DNA of 64,000 nucleotides from Heterobilharzia americana (Eukaryota > Platyhelminthes > Trematoda > Strigeidida > Schistosomatidae). Every line of letters begins with the position of its first letter. Within the stretch, counting starts at the first letter, position 1. Location: contig OX104134.1 in NCBI GenBank assembly GCA_944470555.2, forward strand, positions 48,482,691-48,546,690. The letters are read 5' to 3'. The notes under the pieces are model-generated. The model was not told the origin of the DNA and did not search any database. It saw only the letters and a list, made by a program, of their open reading frames with translations. Below are positions 60,301-64,000 of the stretch, one piece after another. The translations under genes and the position numbers were made by a program.

Positions 60301-63300
60301 AATTTTTATTAGTTGATAATTTAGAAAATCTATTTTACTATGAAAATGCATGTATTGTGGTTGGATATCATCAATAGACAGAGTAATTTTTTCAGAATTA
60401 TGGATACGTACACATTGAGTTAAACGGATAAGCATCCAACCAAGCAAAAACGTTTGATATCAGTAAAAATGTTTGCAAATGGGACAAAAACGTTCGGGGA
60501 ACAGAACTACTAATGAGGATGGTAATTCATCATACATGAGGATATACAACAGAATCCCGGTGGGAACAACATCACTCACTGAGAGGCAGGTACATCCAGT
60601 TGACGAGTCCTAAATAGGACGAAATGCGCATCCTGGGTTCTACTGCTAGCCACTATCCATCTTTACTATAACTAGTACTACACAGGTATATCGAGGCATC
60701 CGCACAGGAGCCCAAATGCTAACAGAGATGAATCAATTCAGTCCAATCTACGACGGTAGAATACAAGCAATAACACTGAAACTATACCCGTCGCACAAGA
60801 AGTGGCTATCGCGGCCCAATGGTGTAGTGGATGATGCTCTGGAGTTTCAAGCGATCGCTAACGAGTCCGAATTACGGTGGGGACAACACTCACTAGGAGG
60901 CAGGTACATCCAGCTGACGAGTCCCAGATAGCCCTAGTGCTCAGTGCTTTGCCTACACCTGCAAGACCGTGAGAGCTAGCTATCGAATCTCCAGAAACTC
61001 GAAGGGTGAATTTCGTGGACTCACCAGATTGGCCGGGAGAGGTCAGGTGAATAACTACACTTGGGTCCTGTATGCGAGTCTCACAAATACAGCACACATC
61101 CATGGCTCAAGTTGCTAGTCTTTGCCAACGAAGCCTGTTGACCAATTTGACGAGGGTGTGGACATTGAGGGCTCCAATATGTAGTTCTGAGCGTGGTTTA
61201 GAGAGATCAAGGATGCTATCCTATGGACTCAGATAGTTGTCGAAGGCTGCAGAGCTAGGATAAATTGAAGATGATGTAGTATCGTTAGTTGAGAGACGTG
61301 AAAGAGGATTAGAAGGTAATGATAGGGGAGGTGGATAGCAGTCTGAGGAAACTTGAGTACTGATTGAGTTGTGAAGGCGGTTGACACTTCCCGGTTGCCC
61401 ACACCGTGGAAGGCCATTTCTTCTTAAGGTACCTGAAAGAGATTTGTGGGACCGCAGAGCCCATCGGACATCTGCTTAAGGCCTGTCACACGTAGACTTT
61501 TGAGTATGATTATTTTGAACTTTTGTAATTTTAGAGCCGGATGGTCAACACGGAACGACAAATGAATCAATGCCGCCGACCCGGCAAACCATGGGGCATG
61601 GTGGAGTGGGTTATCTTTTGGGCCGAACTCTTCTAACCCCCCTTCCACTGAGAAGCGAGCATCAGCATGAGACTGCTGGTCATCCAAGGGAAACAACTTA
61701 CTGCAAGCATGCGCTATCCGGCTAGCAGCAGTACGATTTCGCCCCCCATTATAATGTAGTAATTTACACCACAACAGTAAATGCTTTTCATCTGACCACC
61801 ATCCAACAGACCTTTCTGGTATGGTAGGACCTCGAGGGAACAAGTGTTCCACCAGCATAGCTCGTTGTGTCATTGTGATATGCAAGCCTGACCACCACGT
61901 CAAGGTAGCAACTATCGGTCGGGATTAAGTTTCCCACGTAGTATTGATTATTACCAGCGTTTCCTAAAGAGTTATGTATTCATTCTAGATTTTTTTATAT
62001 CCTAACCATTAGAACGGAAACCTAGCACTTTCAATGAAAGTAGACAACTGAACATTTTCCTTGACGATCTTGAAACTTTTGAAAGTATGGCCAGCTGGTA
62101 CTTTTACAAAACAAGGGGATACCAATCTTTTTAATGAAAAAAATACCAGGCTTGATCAAGTTTTATCATTAAACGGAATTTTTCTACCAGCTGTTGTAGT
62201 TTTTGTCCACATTACAAAGTATTCCGAAAGTCGTGTTAAAATGTCTTCAGCTATACAGTAAAAAAAGTTTACACATCCCTTTAATGTGTGGTCTCAGCAC
62301 TTGTACAATTTTACGGTCTTTTGGGAGTAATAACTGAAGATTGTTGATGTTTAAACAGATGCAGTGGATGCTTGATTCTGATTGTGTTTCTAAGCTATCT
62401 AATGAGTGTAGTGAGTTTTGCAGATACCACCTTATACAATTATGTGAATGCTTTCTCTCTCCATATTTCTTCTTCAGGCTTACAATAATTTGAACAATAG
62501 TGTTGAAAATGAAATGAAAGATTGGGAGATCAGTCGTTCTGATGCTGCGGAACTATTGGCTTTTGCGTTTGGTATACAAAATGATGACACAGTTAAACGC
62601 GTACTCGATTGTGCCTATTTCATACGTGATTCTGTGTTATCGAATTATTCTGTACACTCGGACTTTTCAGCGCATGGGATCAGCGGACGTAAGGAGTGCA
62701 TTCTGAATACTTCCTGTTGTCTGGTTCTAAATGTGTTTAAGCTAAATGATTGGATATTTTAATTAGTCACATTAGTAGGGGTTGATGAGGAGTATATTTG
62801 ATGCTCCATGATTAAGCCACTCGTTTATCTTATTACTGTTCCTACTAATGAACTTTGGTTTTGCTTGGAATTGTGCGCCAACTAGTATGCTCGAATAACT
62901 GCCTGTTGGTGTATAAACGCAAGTACAGGCATACTAGGTTGTTTATATCTGTTATCTATTATCACCAAATTTTCTAGACTAAATAAGGCGAAGTGAATTT
63001 AAACTGTTAACCGGCAGCTTCTAACCGAGTACTTGGACATCACCTCTTCAAAAGTCAACCGTTTCCATTTTTTATTTAGGTTGGTTTGTAAATATTTTCT
63101 TAATATCCAGCCTTGTTTTCCCAGAAACTTTGAAATTTAACTCCTGTTACCACCAGATATTTTGACGGAGTGTAAGTAAGTTCCGGATAACCACTAAGAT
63201 TTGTAACCCGACTTACCTACCTTCGTTGCCTTGAGCATTACACCTTTAACACTGTCCACTCTATGTGACAATGATACGTGGGCGGTGCTACAGATACACA

Positions 63301-64000
63301 TGATGTCATTCTACTGAATACCACCTTGAAATTAATAAATCTGCACAAACCTAAATCGATTGTCTTGTGTTCATTAGTGAAACTCTTCGACATGGGTTTC
63401 CCGAAGTTTCCAATGAAAACTCTTGACCTGTGTGGTCAGTCAAGTTGGGTGTGACGACAAATCCTCGCCTTTTGCAATGGTTGCTGATCGCATCATATCT
63501 CAAATTGATACAAGCAGGGAAATGTGAACGATCGAATTTTGACTCAGTGGTAACACGCTAGCTGTGAAACAAAAATGTCCTAGATTCGATCCAAGGGTCA
63601 TGGGTGTCACTGTGACATTTGGCTTCATCCCGATTGCCCATTGAAGTATTGACAGTTTAGTTTCTCCTACCTAGATGTATAGTTTACTGTGTAGTAGTAT
63701 TCGCTTCTAAAAGTTAGTTTCTGTTGGACACGTCTTCTTTAGTTTTCTTTTTTTTTTTTTACGTAGATTACTTATACGAAGGACTTTTAGGTCAACTTCC
63801 AGATCTGGCTAATTGTTATGTTCATTATGATACTGAAATACGGAAAGTATTTAAAGGTCGTCGTCGTCCACTTGTCGAGTCGTCGTCTACATCAGAAAGC
63901 AATCTTAATGAATTGATGTTGGCACAAACAACTTCGTTCCCTTCATCTTCCACTCATATTTACAAAGACAACAAAAACACTACAAATCAGAAAAATAATC
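30179..64000 (+). CDS. LPCAT: Lysophosphatidylcholine acyltransferase (LPCAT1/2 type), multi-exon, 3' end outside window
   Basis: Traced as eleven coding exons: 30179-30328, 30364-30931, 33416-33473, 39334-39368, 43871-43925, 47531-47613, 48792-48918, 56387-56594, 57300-57395, 62478-62688, 63767->64000, about 608 codons so far. Known LPCATs are ER or lipid-droplet membrane enzymes that transfer an acyl (or acetyl) group from CoA to lysophosphatidylcholine or lyso-PAF in the Lands cycle. Visible motifs are HSSFFD (HX4D, residues 152-157), FPEGTC (223-228), LVNREDPDSR (192-200) and VPVQPVV (246-252). Two hydrophobic segments lie at residues 51-80 and 110-129. The C-terminal third aligns in order with the EF-hand region of LPCAT1/2 but lacks canonical Ca2+ loops. 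Phase fails at exons 3/4 and 7/8. Acyl preference cannot be told from sequence. Confidence 0.88.
30329..30363 (+). other. LPCAT: 35-bp intron 1 of LPCAT
   Basis: Begins GTACAA and ends ATCAAG with a pyrimidine-rich run between. Removal joins two phase-0 exons. Very short introns at the 5' end of genes, with much longer ones downstream, are a recognised schistosome gene feature, and the other introns here range from 705 to 7,468 bp. Confidence 0.72.
30364..30931 (+). CDS. LPCAT: LPCAT exon 2 (membrane anchor and acyltransferase core)
   Basis: 189 codons plus one base. Begins MYLFTVIILPFRALAV, a hydrophobic helix, then a second hydrophobic segment, a GGFH.I..KG block, APHSSFFDS, QPILVNREDPDSRKK and WPQIVIFPEGTCTNRS, the core of the AGPAT/LPCAT fold. 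Ends TFKSG with donor GTGAGT after the first G of a glycine codon, completed by exon 3 (GAF). An alternative unspliced start is unlikely because the upstream frame (GGTACAACATGC) is closed by a TAA at 30325. Confidence 0.92.
33416..33473 (+). CDS. LPCAT: LPCAT exon 3 (VPVQP motif)
   Basis: Acceptor CATAG at 33411-33415. Reads GAFNAGVPVQPVVIRWPNK, the fourth acyltransferase motif region of LPCATs, with donor GTGAGT at 33474. The exon leaves two bases (TG) of a codon. The next recognisable exon would need a single base to complete it, but starts exactly at a codon, so one base is unaccounted for. Confidence 0.88.
34585..35010 (+). mobile_element. RTE-B 5' module, plus orientation
   Basis: Starts GGCTGCTACCTTGACGTAGT, followed by GGTCCTACCTTGTCAGAAAG. 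These are reverse complements of the 5' terminus and next block of the RTE-B copies that read on the minus strand at 53960 and 61925. A block around 34790-34830 (GCAAGGTGTTTCCCATGGAT) also matches. It carries only the non-coding leader. The right limit is approximate. Confidence 0.6.
35259..36100 (-). mobile_element. RTE-B 5' module, minus orientation
   Basis: The reverse complement from about 36010 contains GGTTGGGTTTGCATATCACA and the blocks shared with 46960, 51010, 53960 and 61925, so this is again the 5' leader of RTE-B. It faces the plus-oriented leader at 34585-35010. The minus frames at 35669-35259 and 36101-35859 are translations of this leader and not independent genes. Confidence 0.65.
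36160..36480 (+). mobile_element. RTE-B 3' end fragment, plus orientation
   Basis: Plus-strand reading with ALNIHRLRWFKYVWRR, VVDGLSHVRRCRLLGW and a decayed final tryptophan/arginine-rich block, the C-terminus of RTE-B (compare NLHQLRWLGHELLM and GLSHVARCRLVGWG of the copy near 58400-58700). The coding end is followed by a pyrimidine-rich tail (CCTTCATCCTTTTATTCTCT). Confidence 0.72.
37329..37375 (+). pseudogene. LPCAT: Decayed copy of LPCAT exon 5
   Basis: The block GAAATTGCTATGGTTAAC is shared exactly with true exon 5 (43871-43925), and flanking similarity extends from the upstream TATAATGTGGTATCTGG to GATGACTTCACC. The acceptor AG is changed to TG, the reading diverges after about 13 codons and then hits TAG, and no donor follows. 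It sits in intron 3, upstream of exon 4, so it is out of gene order. Confidence 0.65.
38560..38645 (-). repeat. tRNA-like SINE head
   Basis: On the minus strand TAGATCACTTAGTAGAGC resembles a tRNA box A (TGGCTCAGTTGGTAGAGC) and AGTTTGAATTCC about 30 bp later resembles box B (GGTTCGANTCC). A cloverleaf does not close, so this looks like the pol III head of a tRNA-derived SINE rather than a tRNA gene. Confidence 0.4.
39030..39245 (-). mobile_element. RTE-B 3' end, heavily decayed
   Basis: The plus-strand text (TGATCCATATCACCTAATGT, then AATTCCAACCGAGTAGTCTG, then TTATTTCAGCTAACATTGCG) parallels 58440-58650, which encodes the RTE-B C-terminus on the minus strand. Identity is clearly lower than between other copies. 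It ends less than 100 bp before LPCAT exon 4. Confidence 0.65.
39334..39368 (+). CDS. LPCAT: LPCAT exon 4 (35 nt)
   Basis: Acceptor TATATTTTAG. Reads DCVTWVCEGPS plus two bases, corresponding to D-T-(I/V)-T-W-x-W-Q-G in LPCAT1/2. Donor GTAAGT at 39369. Phase with exon 5 is correct; phase with exon 3 is short by one base. Confidence 0.8.
39907..40146. mobile_element. 240-bp fold-back (MITE-like) element
   Basis: ATTCCCA at 39907 pairs with TGGGAAT ending at 40146. Inner arms include AGACATAAAAG / CTTTTATGTCT, GTTTTCAGTTAGCTCTCATC / GATGAGAGCTAACTGAAAAC and AGGCTTTACGC / GCGTAAAGCCT. The arms of roughly 100 bp are nearly perfect and enclose about 40 bp. It has no coding capacity. It could be a non-autonomous DNA transposon or a hairpin-forming repeat. 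Confidence 0.78.
40855..41127 (+). repeat. Sm-alpha-like SINE unit with degraded hammerhead ribozyme
   Basis: Shares a tRNA-like block (ACCCGTTGCACAAGTGGTGG... compare 60787-60805), a GTGGGTACAACCTCAATCAC block and a terminal hammerhead region with the repeats at 60555-60930. The ribozyme region (41096-41127) reads ACATCCGG, core CTGATAAG (canonical CTGATGAG; the conserved second G is A), a disrupted stem II (GTCCCAAATAAGAT) and GAAA. No cleavage-site strand follows: at about 41128 the sequence becomes the RTE-A element. Confidence 0.65.
41128..43225 (+). mobile_element. RTE-like non-LTR retrotransposon, copy A2 (5'-truncated)
   Basis: Starts inside the endonuclease-RT linker (a block equal to 1921-2150 of copy A1) and continues through AAGPDGIPPEALRAD (41701), NFIDFEKTFDSVDREVI then a stop (42078-42130), YGVPQIFINLIQQLYEDA, VKQGCLLSPM, FADD at 42387-42398, and the thumb/tail with KSVLLYGSETWRV (42768-42806), NKLQTIINNCLRW and WNPDGKRRVGCPR. 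The end is near AATAATAAAAAGAAAAATC at about 43218. Several frameshifts and stops make it inactive. Unlike A1 it retains the 3' end. Confidence 0.88.
43226..43700. other. Unassigned, G+C-rich patch in LPCAT intron 4
   Basis: Directly downstream of the RTE-A2 tail, with plus-strand frames of 67 and 76 codons (43282-43485, 43518-43748) that resemble nothing I know. The higher G+C and abrupt edges suggest another old insertion. The intron then continues in AT-rich sequence to exon 5. Confidence 0.3.
43871..43925 (+). CDS. LPCAT: LPCAT exon 5 (55 nt)
   Basis: Acceptor TTGATATCAG and donor GTAAGT. One base plus 18 codons reading WKLLWLTMTQLYNNLEIE, matching the LWLTLCQ....VE(I/V)E segment preceding FLPVY in LPCAT. 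Phases agree with exons 4 and 6. A decayed copy of this exon lies upstream at 37329-37375. Confidence 0.88.
44130..44310 (-). mobile_element. Third copy of the probable Penelope-like 3' tail
   Basis: Shares AATTTCGATA.C..AATTAGAAG, and ATACATTTCGAACAGTCTGA, with 27800-27880, in the same orientation as the left member of the head-to-head pair. Only the untranslated tail is present; the coding block is absent. Confidence 0.55.
44800..46960 (-). mobile_element. RTE-B retrotransposon copy with internal losses
   Basis: Minus strand: a 5' leader block (46960-46790, ending GTGGTTGGGATCGTATGTCG), then RT pieces KTRELFKTIKDTGK (about 46490), AISLDLKATFDSV (45913-45875), LEYAEDTVML (catalytic YADD reads YAED), MFGMHFSPV (45544-45518), and the C-terminus WKRIKDGQIKRSYQTM and GCIHFV ending at 44798. 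The endonuclease is largely missing between leader and RT. Stops and frameshifts are common. The SLDLKA.FDSV signature separates this family (RTE-B, similar to Perere-3/SR-type RTEs) from RTE-A with FIDFEK.FDSV. Confidence 0.82.
47531..47613 (+). CDS. LPCAT: LPCAT exon 6
   Basis: Acceptor TTGACAATAG. Reads FLPVYQPNEDEQLDAQ and LYADNIRRIMA, the conserved F(L/M)PV...P...E...LYA..VR..MA block at the end of the acyltransferase domain. Donor GTTAGT leaves GG of a glycine codon, completed by exon 7. Confidence 0.9.
48792..48918 (+). CDS. LPCAT: LPCAT exon 7
   Basis: Acceptor CAACATTTAG. Reads YLEVPLCDLSYDDFCQI, then RYKLPAPEGNCLFKF, matching (A)LG(V/I)PVTDYTFEDC and LP......L.EF of LPCAT1/2. Ends in phase 0 at a strong donor GTAAGT. 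The next traced exon needs two carried-over bases, so either a small exon is missing or a weaker donor is used. Confidence 0.88.
49035..49950 (+). mobile_element. RTE-B fragment, plus orientation (linker and start of RT)
   Basis: Reads VEHFEEQFN, SPVAEVEKAMCSLKREKVAG and SDGLV (the AGPDGL motif) at about 49437-49606, then SSCDKHMGISL near 49750, the blocks that open the RTE-B reverse transcriptase. No catalytic region follows. The 49035-49180 part reads as an upstream connector with RKKIRKEP. It lies in LPCAT intron 7. Confidence 0.65.
50690..51010 (-). mobile_element. RTE-B 5' leader, solitary
   Basis: Plus-strand text from TAACCACCACCCTTTCCATT to CAAAGTAGCAGCTATCGGTC parallels 61620-61925 throughout. 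No endonuclease follows on its left, so only the leader is present. Confidence 0.7.
51035..53960 (-). mobile_element. RTE-B retrotransposon, nearly complete but decayed
   Basis: Reading from 53960 down: 5' leader (53960-53190), endonuclease start with a degraded VIHLT and KFTLRVPA near 53150-53085, further endonuclease blocks (RTEGTLGG-equivalent region about 52900), TSDSKVDTDRPYFISPL and the rest of a 63-codon frame (52755-52564), an RT in several frames between 52500 and 51400, and DGIYARIEKVYIDFANL with ILLPIKGRVY ending at 51086. The final C-terminal block is missing; the copy stops soon after GRVYC. All frames are interrupted. Confidence 0.78.
54600..55340 (+). mobile_element. RTE-B 3' half, plus orientation
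   Basis: Reads LQDWSALRPCLSLVSELFED, a match to QDWSAS.P....GSEVVE of RTE-B, then LKIEDMKRFRMFDRRYLL near 54899-54952, and decayed WKR..GGQ..TW and GW blocks toward 55290. It lies in LPCAT intron 7, opposite in direction to the element at 51035-53960. Confidence 0.7.
56387..56594 (+). CDS. LPCAT: LPCAT exon 8 (start of EF-hand-like region)
   Basis: Acceptor TGTATTTTAG, donor GTAAGT. One base plus 69 codons. The part RPYLSRAEFIHVLFPTT then YLIKLVLKHYNDP aligns with I.EFA..L..PVSD.L..LF.LFD of LPCAT1/2, although identity is low. The first about 25 residues (HNHNFAAEDGKQSDWF) have no counterpart I recognise. Confidence 0.78.
57300..57395 (+). CDS. LPCAT: LPCAT exon 9
   Basis: Acceptor CTCCTTTCAG, donor GTAATG, 32 codons in phase 0 on both sides. 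Reads FNFRMCLVHASMLLFPAS and NQAFHYATK, paralleling (V/I)D.RE.V..L.V.C.P...... I..AFK.Y in LPCAT. The aspartates of a canonical Ca2+ loop are absent. Confidence 0.75.
57690..57850 (+). repeat. tRNA-like SINE with degraded hammerhead ribozyme (second type)
   Basis: A tRNA-like head (AATGGCCAAGCGGTAACGTG as box A; GGTTGGATTCAT as box B) is followed at 57775-57822 by a hammerhead layout: stem I CACTG / CAGTG, core CTGACCA at 57783 (canonical CTGATGA), stem II region ATCCCATACTAAGAC, GAAA at 57805, a short stem III region and a GTC cleavage triplet at 57814-57816. The core change (G to C) should abolish cleavage. It differs in loop sequences from the hammerheads at 60590-60930. Confidence 0.6.
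58205..60062 (-). mobile_element. RTE-B retrotransposon with two internal deletions
   Basis: From 60062 the minus strand starts with the extreme 5' terminus (AGCTGCCACCTTGACGTCGT), jumps into the endonuclease (VIHLTSPDQSGESTKFTLRV), continues through RCLFVISAYAPTD, VVVAGDFNAQVGR and NGDNLLQLCSDNRLFLAS, then jumps at about 59510 to RT sequence REVLWQCLSLEGV. A further RT piece holds an intact YADD (59225-59236) in LEYADDMVLLGEDADKMQ. The C-terminus (58816-58400) reads QLRWLGHELLM, RGDQTKTWHQCMKSLT and QWRRCMHTLSS, with a 3' tail to about 58205. It is the best-preserved RTE-B copy, but stops and the deletions make it defective. Confidence 0.85.
59461..60042 (-). pseudogene. In-frame RTE-B endonuclease-RT fusion ORF (193 codons)
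   Basis: One open frame spans most of the endonuclease (SAYAPTD and GDFNAQ motifs) and then 16 residues of RT (REVLWQCLSLEG) without a stop. In intact RTE proteins these blocks are separated by the end of the endonuclease (SDHA motif), a connector and the front of the RT. So an internal deletion has joined them in frame near 59510. Whether this is a random deletion or a splice-like product cannot be told from one copy. Confidence 0.75.
60555..60659 (+). repeat. Hammerhead-bearing Sm-alpha-like repeat end (first of tandem)
   Basis: CCGGTGGGAACAACATCACT leads into ATCCAG (stem I), core TTGACGAG at 60600, stem II GTCC TAAATA GGAC (perfect), CGAAA at 60620-60624, a short stem III around TGCGCA, and the cleavage triplet ATC followed by CTGGGT, which re-pairs with ATCCAG. 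Only one core base differs: C3 of CTGANGA is T, which breaks the conserved C3-G8 pair. Schistosome Sm-alpha/satellite DNAs are known to encode hammerheads of this form. Confidence 0.75.
60660..60930 (+). repeat. Sm-alpha-like repeat unit (second of tandem), truncated in the hammerhead
   Basis: A tRNA-like region (AAGTGGCTATCGCGGCCCAA, TGGTGTAGTGGATGATGC, GAGTTTCAAGCGATC) precedes GGTGGGGACAACACTCACTA and ATCCAG CTGACGAG TCCC. The core start CTGACGA is intact here, but the sequence leaves the repeat inside the stem-II loop at about 60930 and becomes RTE-B endonuclease. The hammerhead cores of this and the preceding unit are 314 bp apart, close to the monomer size of known schistosome Sm-alpha repeats. 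Confidence 0.72.
60930..61925 (-). mobile_element. RTE-B 5' end: leader and start of endonuclease
   Basis: The most complete RTE-B 5' region here. From 61925 the leader (GGTGGTCAGGCTTGCATATC) runs to about 61180, and then the endonuclease starts (PSMSTPSSNWSTGF, MDVCCICETRIQDP at 61103, VIHLTSPGQSGESTKFTLRV, GLAGVGKALSTR). It is cut at 60930, where the hammerhead repeat begins. The open frame 61903-61424 (159 codons) is within the leader. It could be a small ORF1 or a chance frame; I see no domain. Confidence 0.8.
62478..62688 (+). CDS. LPCAT: LPCAT exon 10
   Basis: Acceptor TTCTTCTTCAG, donor GTAAGG. 70 codons plus one base: AYNNLNNSVENEMKDWEI, SDAAELLAFAFGIQNDD, YFIRDSVLSN. Position and the LL..AFGI block fit the second EF-hand-like unit (ILQ.ALGV). 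The loop lacks acidic ligands. Confidence 0.75.
63535..63650 (+). repeat. tRNA-like SINE head
   Basis: GACTCAGTGGTAACACGCTA (box A-like) and GATTCGATCC (box B-like) are spaced as in a tRNA, and the region parallels 57698-57790. No hammerhead core can be recognised after it; ATGGGTGTCACTGTGACATT occupies that place. It lies in LPCAT intron 10, just upstream of exon 11. Confidence 0.45.
63767..64000 (+). CDS. LPCAT: LPCAT exon 11, runs off window
   Basis: Acceptor after a T-rich run (TTTTTTTACGTAG). Completes the split codon as His, then YLYEGLLGQLPDLANC, RKVFKGRRRPLVE and a Ser/Thr/Asn-rich tail still open at 64000. YLYEG fits the EEYLYP region near the LPCAT C-terminus. The low-complexity tail appears specific to this lineage. 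Whether it ends in an ER-retrieval signal cannot be seen. Confidence 0.72.

Noticed and set aside
1..64000. CRISPR array, bacterial operon, riboswitch or phage content
   Set aside because: No regularly spaced repeats, ribosome-binding-site-led gene clusters or such RNA motifs were seen; gene structure and repeats are those of a eukaryotic flatworm.

Overview
This window looks like nuclear DNA of a schistosomatid blood fluke (Platyhelminthes, Trematoda), probably Schistosoma; the species cannot be fixed by eye. The evidence is an AT-rich intron-dominated gene with one 35-bp intron near its 5' end, decayed RTE- and CR1-type non-LTR retrotransposons, a Gypsy integrase remnant, probable Penelope-like 3' ends, and short tandem repeats carrying hammerhead-ribozyme sequences of the kind known from schistosome Sm-alpha SINE/satellite DNA. 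No operons, rRNA, intact tRNA genes or CRISPR arrays were seen.

The only convincing host gene is on the + strand from about 30179 to beyond the right edge (64000). It encodes a lysophosphatidylcholine / lyso-PAF acyltransferase (LPCAT1/2 type, AGPAT superfamily). Eleven coding exons were traced by splice sites, reading phase and similarity to LPCAT proteins: 30179-30328, 30364-30931, 33416-33473, 39334-39368, 43871-43925, 47531-47613, 48792-48918, 56387-56594, 57300-57395, 62478-62688 and 63767->64000. The first seven carry the membrane anchor and acyltransferase domain (HX4D, FPEGTC and VPVQP motifs intact). The last four carry a divergent EF-hand-like C-terminal region. Two exon junctions do not keep phase and are flagged.

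Layout. 1-20.9 kb: intergenic repeat graveyard. It holds an RTE-like element (+, ~1.0-3.27 kb) abutting a long CR1-like element (-, 3.27-6.92 kb), an unrecognised stretch (6.9-11.8 kb), a Gypsy integrase remnant (-, 11.85-12.99 kb), another CR1 (-, 13.2-15.3 kb), and a CR1 complex (16.3-20.9 kb) containing a 288-bp inverted repeat that reads as perfect. 20.9-30.2 kb: mostly non-coding, with short dispersed repeats, an unexplained coding-like patch (24.4-25.0 kb) and two head-to-head retroelement 3' ends (27.8-28.65 kb). 30.2-64 kb: the LPCAT gene. Its introns hold most of a second retrotransposon family (RTE-B, many copies and pieces in both orientations), a second RTE-A copy, a 240-bp fold-back element, hammerhead-bearing SINE units, tRNA-like SINE heads and a decayed copy of an LPCAT exon.

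Apart from LPCAT, every recognised coding segment is a broken mobile-element fragment. The most interesting leads are the perfect inverted repeat, hammerhead repeats fused directly to retrotransposon sequence at two places, the pseudo-exon, and an in-frame endonuclease-RT fusion created by internal deletion.
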